64,000 nucleotides of DNA from Closterium sp. NIES-65. Its lineage: Eukaryota; Streptophyta; Zygnematophyceae; Desmidiales; Closteriaceae. The stretch lies in NCBI GenBank assembly GCA_948144175.1, contig CANXME010002127.1, forward strand, positions 930,001 through 994,000, in the 5' to 3' direction. The notes under the pieces were generated by a model that saw only the letters and a list, made by a program, of their open reading frames with translations, did not search any database and had not been told where the DNA came from. A program made the position numbers and the translations under genes. This document shows positions 49,585 through 60,351 of the stretch, in pieces (positions within the stretch are counted from its first letter, which is position 1; each line of letters starts with the position of its first letter).

Positions 49585-50104
49585 GTACTGGCCTAGGGGC
49601 CTGCTTCAGCCCATAGAGGGCCTTCTTCAGCTTCCACATTCTGCTGCTACCATCGTCAAACCCCTCTGGCTGCGCCATAAAAATCTCCTCCTCTAGGATT
49701 CCGTTGAGGAACGCCGTTACGATGTCTAGCTGCTTCACCACCCAACCTTTGATCGCGGCTCCCACGAATAGGGTTCGCAGCGTCGTCGGCTTCACCACAG
49801 GGGCAAACAGCTCCTTGAAGTCCACCTTCTCTTTTTGCTGGTACCCCTTGGCTACAAGTCTAGACTTGTAGCGCTCGATCTTGCCGTCGGCGTCCGACTT
49901 GATCTTGAAGAGCCACTTGGACGTTATCGCCTTACGCCCCTCCGGTAGCTCCACCAACTCAAACGTGTCGTTCTCCTCGATGCTCTTCAGCTCACTCTCC
50001 ATGGCCTTCGTCCACTCCTCAGCATCACTACTCTCTAGGGCCTCCTTGAGAGTTGCTGGTTCTCCCGGCATCTCCACCGGAGAGAAGAACGCAAAGGCAC
50101 ACTC
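49585..50104 (-). pseudogene. M RT N-terminal half
   Basis: From AFAFFSPVEMPGEPATLKEA through WTKAMESELKSIEENDTFEL, TSKWLFKIKSDADGKIERYK, LVAKGYQQKEKVDFKELFAP and LDIVTAFLNGILEEEIFMAQ to YGLKQAPR, with the catalytic Asp in LDIVTAFL. A 1-nt shift near 49590 separates it from the C-terminal half. It begins exactly where the LTR of H starts, so H interrupted M before RT. Confidence 0.88.
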
Positions 50105-50240
50105 TGTCAGAACATATATGTAGCTTATGCTGTTGTGTAGGCTACAGTGGGGTATACCATAGGGGGTACAACCCAATTAGGGTTTTGCTATTTGTACTCA
50201 CTTCACTCATAGTTCATTCATTCTCGTTCTATTCTCCACA
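50105..50240 (+). repeat. H 5' LTR (136 bp)
   Basis: TGTCAGAACATATATG to TTCTATTCTCCACA, followed by PBS TGGTATCGAGCAGGTTCC (50241-50258) and GGGCCCACC. It contains GTATACCATAGGGGGTAC, the hairpin-like block of the group. Confidence 0.88.
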
Positions 50241-50339
50241 TGGTATCGAGCAGGTTCCCCCGTGGGAACTGTGCTTAGGGCCCACCACTTTTAAACTTTT
50301 TTTCTGCCCGGAGCGCGCTCCGGGCCCTCGCTCACTCTT

Positions 50340-51003
50340 TCGGCCTGCCCTGCGGCCCCCTAGCCGCCCGCGCGCGCCCGTTCCGGCCCCTAGCCGCTCG
50401 TGCGCCGCCTGTTCAGGCCCCTAGCCGCCCGCGCGCCGCCCGTCCCGGCCCCTAGCCGCTCGCGCGCCGCCCGTTCAGGCCCCTAGCCGCCCGCGCGCCG
50501 CCCGTCCCGGCCCTTAGCCGCCCGCGCGCCGCCCGTCCCGGCCCCTAGCCGCTCGCGCGCCGCCCGTTCAGGCCCCTAGCCGCCCGCGCGCCGCCCGTCC
50601 CGGCCCCTAGCCACCCGCGCGCGCCCGTCCCGGCCCCTAGCCACCCGCGCGCGCCCGTCCCGGCCCCTAGCCGCCCGCGCGCGCCCGTCCCGGCCCCTCA
50701 CCGCCCGCGCGCCGCCCGACCCGGCCCCAAGCCGCCCTGTGTCGCCCGCCCCGGCCGCGCTCTCCTGTCTCGGCCCCTCGGCGCCAGGACGCCACCCGTC
50801 CTGGCCCCTCACCCGTCCCGGCCTCACACCGCCCGTGCGCCGCCCGTCCCTGCTGCACGCCGCCGTCCCGGCCCCCCACGCCGCCCGTTAGCCGCCGTGC
50901 AGCCTGAGCCGCCCGAGCCGTCTGCGCAGCTGAGGAGCCGAGCCGCCCGAGCCGCCTGTGCCGCTGACTGCCCGAGCCGCCTGAGCCGCCCGAGCCGCCC
51001 GAG

Positions 51004-51038
<35 letters not shown>

Positions 51039-51448
51039 TTTTCCCGTCGCCTGTCGAGGCGACCTGAGGGGGCCGCTTGCGGTGTGTGGTCTCCCCTGCT
51101 TCTCCTCCTCCTTCGTCTCGAGCCGCCCTGCAGCCGAGCCGCCTCGCCGCCGAGCCGCTCTACACCCGAGCCTCCCAGCAGCCGAGCCGCCCTGCAGCCG
51201 AGCCGCTCTACACCCGAGCCTCCCAGCAGCCGAGCCGCCCTACAGCCGCGCCGCCGGGTCGCCGAGCTGCCGAGTTGCAGTTGCTGCTGAGCCGCCCTGC
51301 CGCCGAGCCGCCCGAGTCGCCCGAGCCGCAGAGCCGCCGTGCTGCCGAGCCGCTGAGTCGCCGAGCCTACTCTACCCACCACTGGTGAGCCCCTGCCCTG
51401 CCAGCACGCTGCGCGTCGCCTGCTTGCCTGCCTGCCTCCCTTTTTGGC
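50340..51448 (+). repeat. H leader: 31-bp repeats, poly-C, GAGCCG repeats
   Basis: About 50390-50740 is a tandem array of GGCCCCTAGCCGCCCGCGCG plus 11 bases, period mainly 31 bp (some units 30). A C run of roughly 30 residues lies at about 51007-51038. About 51120-51350 has GAGCCGCC-CAGCAGCC units as in A and I. Frames across it are Arg/Ala/Gly or Pro/Ser-rich and not credible proteins. Confidence 0.85.
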
Positions 51449-54400
51449 TTGACTGGCTGCCTGCCTTACTGCTGCTACTCCTGCTCCTGCCTCTACTGGT
51501 GGAGCCAGATGCAGCCCCATCGACGTCTGCGTGAGTCCCTCACGCCCCAGCAGCTGCGTGAGTGGTACGCTGGTTGGGGCTGTAGGGGTGGTGGCGCTAC
51601 TACTGCTACCACTCCTGCTGCTTCTACTACTGGTGGCGGCCAGATGCAGCTCCCGCGACCCCCCCGCGCGTCTCTCACGCCTCAGCAGCTTCGTGAGTGG
51701 TACGCTCAGAGTAGAGGGTCTCTCAGTTCTGTTCGCTGCTCTTACGTGATTCTCACTGGTGCTCGGACTGGTCAGCCTTGTGGGACACCTGGTCATACAC
51801 AGTCCCGCTGCTTCGCCCGTCTGAGCGACGCCTGGTGTACCGTGTTTGGCGACGAGGCTGAGCTCCCCGACTGGGTGGAGTTGCTTAGGCAGAGGGTAGA
51901 TATATTTGCTCTTGACTATGATGCTATTCTCACTGCCATGTATGCATTGCCTACTAGTGCTGACCGTGCCGGTCACCTGTGCGTACCGCCTGACCCGGGT
52001 ATAGGACCTGCTGCTCTAGCTACTGGTGAGGCTGCTGCTGCTCTGGGTGCTAGTGAGTCTCCTGCTCCAGGTACAGGTGCGGCTGCTGCTCTAGGTGCTA
52101 GTGAGTCTGCTTCCTCAGGTGCGGGTGAGGCTGCGCTCTCAGGTACCACGTTGGCTTCGGCCTCCCTCACCTTTACACTTGACTCTAGGGCTTCTCGCTC
52201 CTTCTTTCGGGACCGCACCACACTCACGCCGCTTGGTCGGCCTGTTGCAGTCTCCCTGGCTGACCCCTCTGGGGGTCCTGTCCTCGCTCACTTTTCCACT
52301 GTCCTCCCGTGTCCGGCTGCCCCCTCGGGCACCCTGTCTGGCCTGTACCTCCCCTCGTTCTCGACGAACTTGGTGAGTGGTGCAGACCTGCAGGATGCGG
52401 GGGTTCACCACTTCACTCCTGCGAGTCAGCGGGTGACCCACTGCACGGACGCACGCACAGGCCGGCACCTGGCCACGTTCTCGCGACGGCCGGGGTCGAG
52501 CCTCTACACCCTGACCACTGAGTCTCCTCCTGTCCCTGCGTCCGGTCAGGTAGCTGCGTCAGGTGAGGTGTTTGCTGCTGCGTCCAGGTCTGGTCCTGAG
52601 TCTGCCCCCTGTTCGTGTCGCCTCCTGTCTCAAGAGACTCTCCTGTGGCACCATCGTCTCGGCCACCCCTCCTTGCCCCGTCTTCGGGGCATGGCTTCCC
52701 GTGTCCTTGTCTCTGGTCTTCCCCAGTCTCTCCCTCCCCTTCCTTCGGGACCAGGACCTTCCTGTGTCCCCTGTGTCGAGGGGCGCCTCAGGGCTGCTCC
52801 TCACTCCTCCCAGTTTCCCCCAACAGAGGCTCCTCTGCAGACACTTCACATGGACGTGTGGGGCCCGGCCCCCGTCCGTGGGCAGGGTCACGAGCGCTAC
52901 TTCCTGTTGGTGGTTGACGACTACTCGCGTTACACCACAGTCTTCCCCTTGCGCAGCAAGGGTGCTGTCACTGAGGTGCTGATCGACTGGATCCGCGAGG
53001 CTCGTCTCCAGCTCAGGAAGAGCTTCGGCTCGGACTTTCCTGTTCTGCGTCTGCACTCTGACCGAGGTGGGGAGTTCTCCTCTCGCCTTCTGCGAGACTA
53101 CTGTCGTGCACAGGGGATCCGCCAGACCTTTACGCTTCCGGACTCTCCACAGCAAAATGGGATTGCTGAGCGCCGCATTGGCATGGTCATGGATGTCGCT
53201 CGTACGTCCATGATGCATGCGGCTGCCCCCCATTTTCTGTGGCCGTTTGCGGTTCGGTACGCGGCGCATCAGCTCAACCTTCACCCCAGGGTCTCTCGGC
53301 CCGCGATGTCCCCAGTGTTACTGTGGACGGGGAAGGTCGGCGATGCGTCTGCGTTCCGTGTCTGGGGATCTCGGGCGTTTGTCCGCGACTTGTCTGCGGA
53401 CAAGCTGTCCCCCCGTGCTGCTCCCTGTGTCTTCCTTGGCTTCCCCCCTGACGCTCCAGGGTGGCAGTTCTACCACCCCTCCTCTCGTCGTGTTCTGTCC
53501 TCCCAGGACGTCACGTTCGACGAGTCAGTCCCCTTCTACCGCCTCTTCCCCTACCGTACTCCTTCCCTCCCCCCCCCACCGGACTTCCTGGTGCCAGTTC
53601 CCCCCCCGGTAGACCCCCTCCCCCCTCAGGTTCCTGCCCCTTCAGGTGTGTCCCAGGTAGACACAGTCGAGCCAGTCGAGGTTGCTGCTGAGTCTGGTCC
53701 TGCTGCGGGTGCAGAGTCTGGGGGTGCTACGCCTGCGGGTGCTGAGCTTGGGGGTGCTGCTGCTGGGGGTGCTGAGCCGGGAGGTGCTACGTCAGGAGCT
53801 ATTGAGCCTGGGGGTGCTGAGCCTGGAGGTGCGGAGCCTGCGACTGCTGGACCTGGGGGCTCTCCGGTTGCTCCGTCTCGGCGGGAGCCGCTCTCTCCAC
53901 AGGAGCTGCGCAAGTGGTTTGCTCACCGCTGGAGGCGTGCTGCTGGAGCTGGAGCTCCTTCGACTGCTGAGGGTGCTGGTGCTGCCGGTCACGGAGCTGC
54001 TGGGCCTGCGGGTCCTACTGGAGCTGGAGCTGCTGAGCCTGGGGGTGCTGAGTCTGGAGGTGCTGAGCCTGGGGGTGCTGAGTCTGGAGCTGCTGAGCCT
54101 GGGGGTGCTGAGTCAGGAGCTGCTGAGCCTGGGGGTGCTACGTCTGGAGCCGCTGAGCCTGGGGTTTCTCCTGGTGCTGCACCTCGGCGGGAGCCCCTCT
54201 CTCCGCAGGAGCTGCGCGAGTGGTTTACTCGCCACTGGAGGCGTACTGCTGGAGCTGGAGCTTCTTCGACCGTCGAGGGTACTGGTGCCGCCGGTCCCGG
54301 AGGTGCTACGCCTGCGGGTCCTACTGGAGCTGGGGCTGCTGAGGGCGTTGGTGCTGAGTCTGCTGCTGTCTGTCCTGCCGGTGGTTCTTCTGCTGGTGCT

Positions 54401-56704
54401 GCTGGAGGTCCTGCCGCTGGAGGTGTTGGTGGCGCTGGTGCTGCCGCTGAGGGTGCTGGTGCTGTCCCTGCTGAGTCTGGAGCTGCCGCGCGGCCTCGGC
54501 CGTACTTCGTTCCGCTTCTTCAGCTGGTTCTTGGTCTTTCTCCTCCGGTAGAGTGTCCACAGCCTGTCCAGTCGCAGTCACTGTTGGAGCCTACCTCCCC
54601 ACTGCCTGCTCCCTCTCCTTACACTGGTCCTACTGGAGGTCTTGCTGAGCGTCGTGAGCCTGCGTCTCGTCCCGCGTCGCCTGTTCGTGCTGCCCGCGCT
54701 AGTGGTCGTGGTTCGCGTCCGCGTCCTCCTCCTGTCCCTGGCACGCACCGGATGTCTCTGCGTCCGTCCACTGCTCCTCTGCGTGCCCTTTTGCCTTCTC
54801 CTCCTGAGTCCTCCCTTCCTGTGCTTACCGACCCAGAGTCAGACTCCCTTCGTGCTGCCAGTCCTACTGTCACGCGTCTGCTTGCTACTGCCGTCACTGA
54901 CCCCTCTTTTGAGTCCCCTGCTTCGTCTGCTCTTGTCGCTGAGCTCGTCGACTTTGCTGCTCGCTGCCGTCTAGACTACGCTGCTAGTCTTGTTGCTGAG
55001 TCTGCGTCTGTCTGTCCTCCGTCCGTCGGGGGTGAGTGTGCTCTTGACACGGACGTCCTAGAGGACAGGCAGGAGGATTTCCAGTGTCTGGTTGCTGCTT
55101 CACCTCATCTCGCGTCTGTACTGCTTGCTCCTGAGGGAGACCCGTATGCACTAGACATCCCGACTCCGCGCTCTTACGCGGAGGCCGTAGAGGGTCCCTA
55201 CTCCTCTCAGTGGCAGGCAGCTATGGATGCAGAGATGGCTTCCTGGAAGTCCACAGGCACCTACGTTGACGCGGTTCCCCCTCCTGGGGCGAACATCGTC
55301 AGTGGCATGTGGATCTTCAGGGTGAAGCGGCCGCCGGGCTCTCCACCTGTCTTCAAGGCGCGGTACGTCGCTCGTGGCTTCAGTCAGCGGCAGGGAGTTG
55401 ACTACTTTCAGACCTTCTCTCCCACCCCGAAGATGACCACTCTTCGGGTGCTGCTGCACATAGCCGCTCAGCACGACTACGAGCTTCACTCTCTCGACTT
55501 CAGCACTGCGTTCTTGCAGGGGAGCCTGCACGAGGAGATCTGGTTGCGCCGTCCACCTGGCTTCACTGGGACTTTCCCTCCTGGCACCCAGTGGAGCCTC
55601 CGACGGCCAGTCTACGGTCTCCGCCAGGCACCACGTGAGTGGCACGACACACTGAGGACTACGCTTGCGGCCCTTGGGTTTGCTCCTTCTACTGCTGACC
55701 CGTCGCTGTTTCTGCGCACCGACACTTCACTGCCGCCGTTCTACATCCTCGTGTACGTCGACGACTTGGTCTTTGCCACAGCGGACACTGCTGGACTCGC
55801 CTACGTGAAGTCCGAGCTGCTGAAGAGACACACGTGCACAGACCTGGGTGAACTGCGCAGCTACCTTGGCTTGCATATCACTCGGGACAGAGCACGCCGC
55901 ACCATTACCTTGACTCAGTCACACATGGTGCAGCAGGTCCTTCAGCGCTTCGGCTTCACGTACTCCTCGCCTCAGGCCACTCCTCTGTCTACTCGTCACT
56001 CGCTCTCAGCTCTGCCTTCGGATGAGTCCGTAGAGTCGAGTGGCCCGTACCCAGAGCTTGTTGGCTGCCTCATGTACCTGATGACCTGCACACGACCTGA
56101 CCTTGCATACCTTCTTAGCATTCTTGCACGCTATGTTGCTCCTGGGAGACACCGACCAGAGCACATGGCTGCAGCGAAGAGGGTATTGCGCTACCTGTGC
56201 AGTACGTCGGGCATGGGGCTAGTGCTTGGAGGGCGGAGTCCAGTGGTACTTACAGGTCACGCGGACGCTTCTTGGGCTGACGACCAGGCTACGCAGCGGT
56301 CGTCACAGGGTTACACCTTCAGCCTTGGCTCCGGCTCTGTCTCGTGGCGGGCTACTCGCTCGTCTTCGGTTCTCAGCTCGAGTTGTGAGGCTGAGATCTA
56401 CACAGGGGCCATGGCTGCACAGGAGCTTCGCTGGCTCACCTACCTGCTGACTGACCTTGGAGAGCCGCCTCGTTCTCCTCCAGTGCTGTACGTAGACAAC
56501 AAGGCCATGCTGGCCTTGTGTCGAGAGCAGCGTCTGGAGCATAGAACGAAGCACATTGCTCTTCGCTACTTAGGTCAGCCTGTTATGGGGTTGAACTCTC
56601 CTTTTCCCCCTTCCTTCCTCCTCAGCTGCAGGGACTTGATGGCCTTAGCGTTGCTGCGGGGTGGCTCGAATCCGTGGAGCACTCGTAGTGCAGGAAGGGA
56701 GTGA
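51449..56704 (+). CDS. H gag-pol, single open frame, no Gag N-domain
   Basis: 1,751 codons, the only gag-pol of the main group here without a stop or shift. Order: two LREW motifs (TPQQLREWYAGWG, TPQQLREWYAQSRG; about residues 33 and 72), zinc-finger-like C-X13-C-X4-H-X4-C, protease with LDSRAS at 244-249, IN (HHRLGHPS..CVPC; DVWGP, Asp 469; HSDRGGEFSS; NGIAERR), a GGAEPGGAE linker with two more LREW motifs (SPQELRKWFAHRW, SPQELREWFTRHW), RT (YVDD about 1436-1439) and RNase H. The N-terminal Gag domain of A, I and J is absent. Gly to Arg in the protease motif should abolish cleavage. The last 45 residues are read from M-derived DNA. The start is uncertain; the first ATG of the frame is used. 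Confidence 0.88.
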   Translation: MTGCLPYCCYSCSCLYWWSQMQPHRRLRESLTPQQLREWYAGWGCRGGGATTATTPAASTTGGGQMQLPRPPRASLTPQQLREWYAQSRGSLSSVRCSYVILTGARTGQPCGTPGHTQSRCFARLSDAWCTVFGDEAELPDWVELLRQRVDIFALDYDAILTAMYALPTSADRAGHLCVPPDPGIGPAALATGEAAAALGASESPAPGTGAAAALGASESASSGAGEAALSGTTLASASLTFTLDSRASRSFFRDRTTLTPLGRPVAVSLADPSGGPVLAHFSTVLPCPAAPSGTLSGLYLPSFSTNLVSGADLQDAGVHHFTPASQRVTHCTDARTGRHLATFSRRPGSSLYTLTTESPPVPASGQVAASGEVFAAASRSGPESAPCSCRLLSQETLLWHHRLGHPSLPRLRGMASRVLVSGLPQSLPPLPSGPGPSCVPCVEGRLRAAPHSSQFPPTEAPLQTLHMDVWGPAPVRGQGHERYFLLVVDDYSRYTTVFPLRSKGAVTEVLIDWIREARLQLRKSFGSDFPVLRLHSDRGGEFSSRLLRDYCRAQGIRQTFTLPDSPQQNGIAERRIGMVMDVARTSMMHAAAPHFLWPFAVRYAAHQLNLHPRVSRPAMSPVLLWTGKVGDASAFRVWGSRAFVRDLSADKLSPRAAPCVFLGFPPDAPGWQFYHPSSRRVLSSQDVTFDESVPFYRLFPYRTPSLPPPPDFLVPVPPPVDPLPPQVPAPSGVSQVDTVEPVEVAAESGPAAGAESGGATPAGAELGGAAAGGAEPGGATSGAIEPGGAEPGGAEPATAGPGGSPVAPSRREPLSPQELRKWFAHRWRRAAGAGAPSTAEGAGAAGHGAAGPAGPTGAGAAEPGGAESGGAEPGGAESGAAEPGGAESGAAEPGGATSGAAEPGVSPGAAPRREPLSPQELREWFTRHWRRTAGAGASSTVEGTGAAGPGGATPAGPTGAGAAEGVGAESAAVCPAGGSSAGAAGGPAAGGVGGAGAAAEGAGAVPAESGAAARPRPYFVPLLQLVLGLSPPVECPQPVQSQSLLEPTSPLPAPSPYTGPTGGLAERREPASRPASPVRAARASGRGSRPRPPPVPGTHRMSLRPSTAPLRALLPSPPESSLPVLTDPESDSLRAASPTVTRLLATAVTDPSFESPASSALVAELVDFAARCRLDYAASLVAESASVCPPSVGGECALDTDVLEDRQEDFQCLVAASPHLASVLLAPEGDPYALDIPTPRSYAEAVEGPYSSQWQAAMDAEMASWKSTGTYVDAVPPPGANIVSGMWIFRVKRPPGSPPVFKARYVARGFSQRQGVDYFQTFSPTPKMTTLRVLLHIAAQHDYELHSLDFSTAFLQGSLHEEIWLRRPPGFTGTFPPGTQWSLRRPVYGLRQAPREWHDTLRTTLAALGFAPSTADPSLFLRTDTSLPPFYILVYVDDLVFATADTAGLAYVKSELLKRHTCTDLGELRSYLGLHITRDRARRTITLTQSHMVQQVLQRFGFTYSSPQATPLSTRHSLSALPSDESVESSGPYPELVGCLMYLMTCTRPDLAYLLSILARYVAPGRHRPEHMAAAKRVLRYLCSTSGMGLVLGGRSPVVLTGHADASWADDQATQRSSQGYTFSLGSGSVSWRATRSSSVLSSSCEAEIYTGAMAAQELRWLTYLLTDLGEPPRSPPVLYVDNKAMLALCREQRLEHRTKHIALRYLGQPVMGLNSPFPPSFLLSCRDLMALALLRGGSNPWSTRSAGRE

Positions 56705-57775
56705 CGGTGCACGCTCGCTCATTTGCTGCACCTCCTCCTCTTCTTCCTCTGCATCATTGGCCTCCTCTCCCCCATTCACAAGGGAAGATTGCCTTGTGGT
56801 GGTGCTGCCACTGCTTAGCTCCAAAGGCAGCTCCACGTGCTCCAAGCCGGAACTCTTCACCTCTCCAAACCGCACGCCTGTCTTCGCCTCATTCTCCGCC
56901 TTCCAATCCTTGTACATGAATTTCTCCATGAACTTGCAGTCCCTGCTCACCAGGAATTTCTTGGTGAATGGGTCCCAAAGAAGCCATCCCTTGCTGTTTT
57001 GAGCCATGCCCAAGTGCACGGCCCACACCGCTTTGGCACCAAGCTTGTTGTGCCAAAGATGCTTAGGCACGAGCGCCATGCACATGCACCCGAACACCCG
57101 AAGCATATCCACCTTTGGCTTCCTTCCAAGCCACTCCACATAGGGCACCCATTTGTCTGCTCCCACATGAGTCAAAACTCTGTTCTTGGCCACACACGCA
57201 CTCCGCACCGCATCAGGCCAGAAATAGTCGGGTAGCCCGGCTTCAATGAGCAACCCGCGTGCCGCCTCCGTGATTGTGCGGTTCGCTTGCTCGGCGATGC
57301 CGTTCATTGCAGGGGAGTATGGCATGGTGAGGGAGTACCGTATACCATTCTTCTTCAGCCACAACCCAAACTCCTTGCTCAGGAACTCTCCCCCTCGATC
57401 GGTGCGGATTGACTTGACTAGACGGTCTTGTTGCCGCTCCACCATCGGGAACCAATCCGTCTTCAACGTTTCAGCCACGTTGCTCTTCTTGGCCAGCACA
57501 TACACCCAAGTCATGCAGGTGTAGACGTCGACAATGGTGAGAAAATACTCAGCTCCAGCAGCTCCAAGCTTCTGGGGGCCCACCACATCCATCACCACCT
57601 CATCAAGTGGTGCCTTTGCCGTTGCCTCCGAACTAGGGAACGGAAACCGGGTGAACTTGGCTTGAATGCACGTCGGGCAGCCAAGCACCTCATCGGGCCC
57701 CCCCTTCACACGTATGCCAGCAACCATCTCATTCTTCACTAGCTGCTGCAAGATGGGCAGGGCCACATGCCCCAT
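56645..57775 (-). pseudogene. M integrase
   Basis: Begins in the pre-integrase zinc region (MGHVALPILQQL, then CPTCIQAKF). Core catalytic residues: D in VMDVVGPQKLG, D in RTDRGGEFLSKEF, E-site NGIAEQANRT (E followed by Gln, position kept). Then ADKWVPYVEWLGRKPKVDML and FGCMCMALVPK, an acidic stretch with EEEEEEVQQ, and the false end near the H junction. The part upstream (Gag, protease, 5' LTR) is missing: similarity ends near 57780. Confidence 0.86.
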
Positions 57776-57786
57776 GTGCGGAGATT

Positions 57787-57974
57787 CACTCTACAATGGT
57801 AGTGAGCTAGACAACAGGGGTTGGCACGAACTACTAGAGGTGATCGTAGCTTTGCTTGGTTCCTTAGTGTTTGCACATTCATGGGAGAAATTGGCAAGAG
57901 TTTCCACTAGCAAAGTTGGAATTCCAGAATCAGTCCAACAAGAGATGGCAACAATGACTACATCAGGCACCTAG
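57787..57974 (+). other. Possible coding fragment of unknown kind
   Basis: From about 57787 the plus strand reads a 62-residue frame to TAG 57972-57974 that looks like an ordinary protein, with a hydrophobic stretch (LLEVIVALLGSLVFAH) and a polar tail. It directly abuts the broken 5' side of M. I do not recognise it; it may be the end of a host gene or of another element. Confidence 0.25.
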
Positions 57975-58875
57975 CAACCCTGCTGCTAGCCTGGTCGACC
58001 GCCAGCACAGCTCGGTCGACCGCCTGCCAGCGTTGCGTAGAGGAGCTGCGCCAGCACTGCAAAAAGGCGACCTGCCAACGGAGCAGGTCAACGGTGTGCC
58101 AACGCTGCAGCAGAGCGGCTGTCCAGCGTTGCCCCGTAGAACACAGCAGTGTGCACGCTCGCAGGTGTGCGTAGACGATTGGCCCGACTTGCCTCGTTGG
58201 GCATTCGTCGGCTGTTGTCTGCGCCTGACGAGCCATATCGACTCCGGGATACCAGCCCGCAGTCGCCTGCGCCATCGCAACCTAGACGACGTTCGCGTGC
58301 CACCGCAGAAGTCGTCGAGCAGGTTACCCAGTCGACCCGGTCGACCACCAGGTGCTTCCGGTCGACCACCTGGTCCCTCTGGTCGACCCAACTCCCGTCG
58401 AGCTACCCCCTGGTCGACGGACCCTTTCCGTTGACCAGAGCCATCAGCGGTTGTCGCCGAGCTCCCCTCGTCGACCGCTGCTCACTTGTCAGGTCGACGG
58501 ACTGCTCCGTCGACCTCCCGGTCGAACTGCAGGTCCTGGTCGACGTCCCACCTGTCGCCCAGACCAGTCAGTTGCAGCTGTCGAGCTCCCTAGTCGACAG
58601 CAACACCACAGCGGTCCCCTGCAGCTCGACGAAGCCTGTCGAGCAGCTCTCCCACTGTGAACGGTCGGTTGCTACTCCCGTACATCCGACCAAGTCGTCG
58701 GCATTGCCCAAGCGAGGGCGGGGCCAACACTCCATTCCTGTTTACACTCCCCTACCGCGATCACGCTTGGGCCTCCAGCCCACACGGCAGTACTCCACGG
58801 AGAAAACTCATCCTCGGCGTGCACCCCACACACAGCACGCCGTCACCGCACCAGCCGTGCAGAAGGGCACGGCAC
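57975..58875. other. GTCGAC-rich non-coding region, possible 3' LTR of N
   Basis: At least ten GTCGAC hexamers lie within about 640 bp (58000-58640), often as GGTCGACC. The frames across it give Arg/Pro/Ser-rich shadows only. It lies just downstream of the pol stop of N on the minus strand, so it probably holds the 3' UTR and LTR of N, but with one copy visible I cannot set ends. Confidence 0.4.
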
Positions 58876-60351
58876 CTACTGCTGCACCTCATCGTCGCCG
58901 TCGCCGACGTCGGCCAGACGAACTTGGCCGATGGCGACCGAGCACCGGTTGAAAGCCGGAAAATGCAGCGCCTTCGTCAGGAAGTCCGCCGGCTGCTCGG
59001 TGGTCGGGATGTACTTCAGCACAAATTTCCCGCGCCTCACCATGTGTTGCAGCCAGGCGTAGCGTCGCTCCATGTGCTTGAGGTTGCGCGTCAGTCCCAA
59101 GCCCTCAGCGACCGTGATTGCCGACTTGTTGTCGACTCGGAGGATGGTCGGCTTCCCAGCGTTGAGGAGCTTGAATTCCGCAAGGAGGAAGCGGAGTCGA
59201 CGCCCCTCCTTGCCAGCATCCGTGGCCGCCACGTACTCAGACTCGGACGATGACAATGTCGCGCACTTGATGCGCGAACTCGACCAGGAGACTGCGGGCC
59301 CACCGTAGACGAACACGTAGCCTCCCGTGCTCGTCCGGTTCTGCCTGTCGCCCGCGTCATCGGCATCGACGTAGCCGATCAGCTCCAATGATTCTGGTCC
59401 ACCGCCGAACTCCAAGGCGGTATCGCGGGTGTCGGCGAGGTAGGCGAGGCAGCGGTCGACCTTGCGCCAATGCTGGTCGCTCCTCACCGTGAGGCCACTT
59501 CCCCGCTTGCTGCAAGCAAACGCGATATCCGGCCTTGTCGTCGTCGCCCCGAACTGCCGCGAGCTGACCTTCTGCTGGTACTCCTCCTCTTTGCGCTCCT
59601 GAGCCTCCTCGTCATCGAACGTCAGCTGAGCGTAGGCGTCGATCGAGACCGGTGTCTCCGGGAATCGACCGCCCTGCTCTTCGTCGATGAAGCGCCTGTG
59701 TAGCTTATCGGCGTAGCCCTGCTGGTGCAGCCACAACTTCCTGGCCGGCTTGTCGCGCACGATCTCCAGCCCAAGGTACTTCACCACCGGCGAGATCTCA
59801 CGTAGCTCGAAGGCGGTCTCCAGCAGCTCCTTCAGCTCCTTCAGCATCGCGGTGCTGCTGCCAGCGGCAAGCAGGTCGTCGACGTAGACCACCACCCAGC
59901 AGGTCACTTCGTCATCGCTGGCCTTGAAGTAGAGCGCCTCGTCGACCTGGCTCTTCTTCCAGCCAGCGCCCAGCAGCACACCGTCGAGAGCCCTGTACCA
60001 CAGCAGCGGCGACTGCTTCAGCCCGTAGAGGCTCTTCAGGTTCTTACACACCCGGCCGGTCCCGTCGTTGAAGTAGTCCGGCTGGTACATGTAGAGCACC
60101 CTGTCGAGCTTGCTCTGCAGGAAAGCGTTCTTCATGTCGAGCTGCATCAGGTTGAGATCAAGGACGGCGACGATGCTGAGGAAGATCCTCAGCGTGACGT
60201 AGCTGCTCACCGGTGAGTACGTCTCGTCGTAGTCGGCGCCGTACACTTGCGTGAAGCCCTTCACGACTAGCCTCGCCTTCTCGCACTCGACGGTGTCGTC
60301 GATGCGGTACTTGGTCGTCAGCACCCATCGGTTCTTCATAATGTTCACCCA
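58876..60351 (-). pseudogene. Copia element N: RT and RNase H
   Basis: Open frame of 490 codons. RT: NRWVLTTKYRIDDTVECEKA, LVVKGFTQVYGADYDETYSP, LMQLDMKNAFLQSKLDRVLY (catalytic Asp), YGLKQSPLLWYRAL, WVVVYVDDLLAAG. RNase H: IGYVDADDAGDRQNRTSTGG, SSSESEYVAATDAGKEGRRL, RVDNKSAITVAEGLGLTRNL and PADFLTKALHFPAFNRC. Both enzymes look complete. A 1-nt shift near 60352 separates it from the preceding frame, so its ATG is not the natural start. Confidence 0.93.

Larger units (their letters stand above)
50105..56571 (+). mobile_element. Ty1/copia retrotransposon H, 3' truncated
   Basis: 5' LTR 50105-50240, PBS, repetitive leader, then one uninterrupted gag-pol frame. Similarity to the group stops inside RNase H at LEHRTKHIALRYL (56571); the last 60 residues, 3' UTR and 3' LTR are missing. 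The flanking DNA on both sides belongs to M, so H was inserted in M in opposite orientation and its end was deleted later. No TSD can be tested. Confidence 0.9.

Noticed and set aside
50390-50740. Regular repeats of about 31 bp that might suggest a CRISPR array
   Set aside because: The units are directly tandem without unique spacers, in a eukaryotic retrotransposon leader.
2036-57775. An envelope gene or endogenous retrovirus
   Set aside because: No env-like frame with signal peptide and membrane anchor follows RNase H or the chromodomain in any element.
58149-58952. 267-codon plus-strand ORF next to N
   Set aside because: It overlaps the pol end of N in antisense and consists of GTCGAC-driven Arg/Pro/Ser text.
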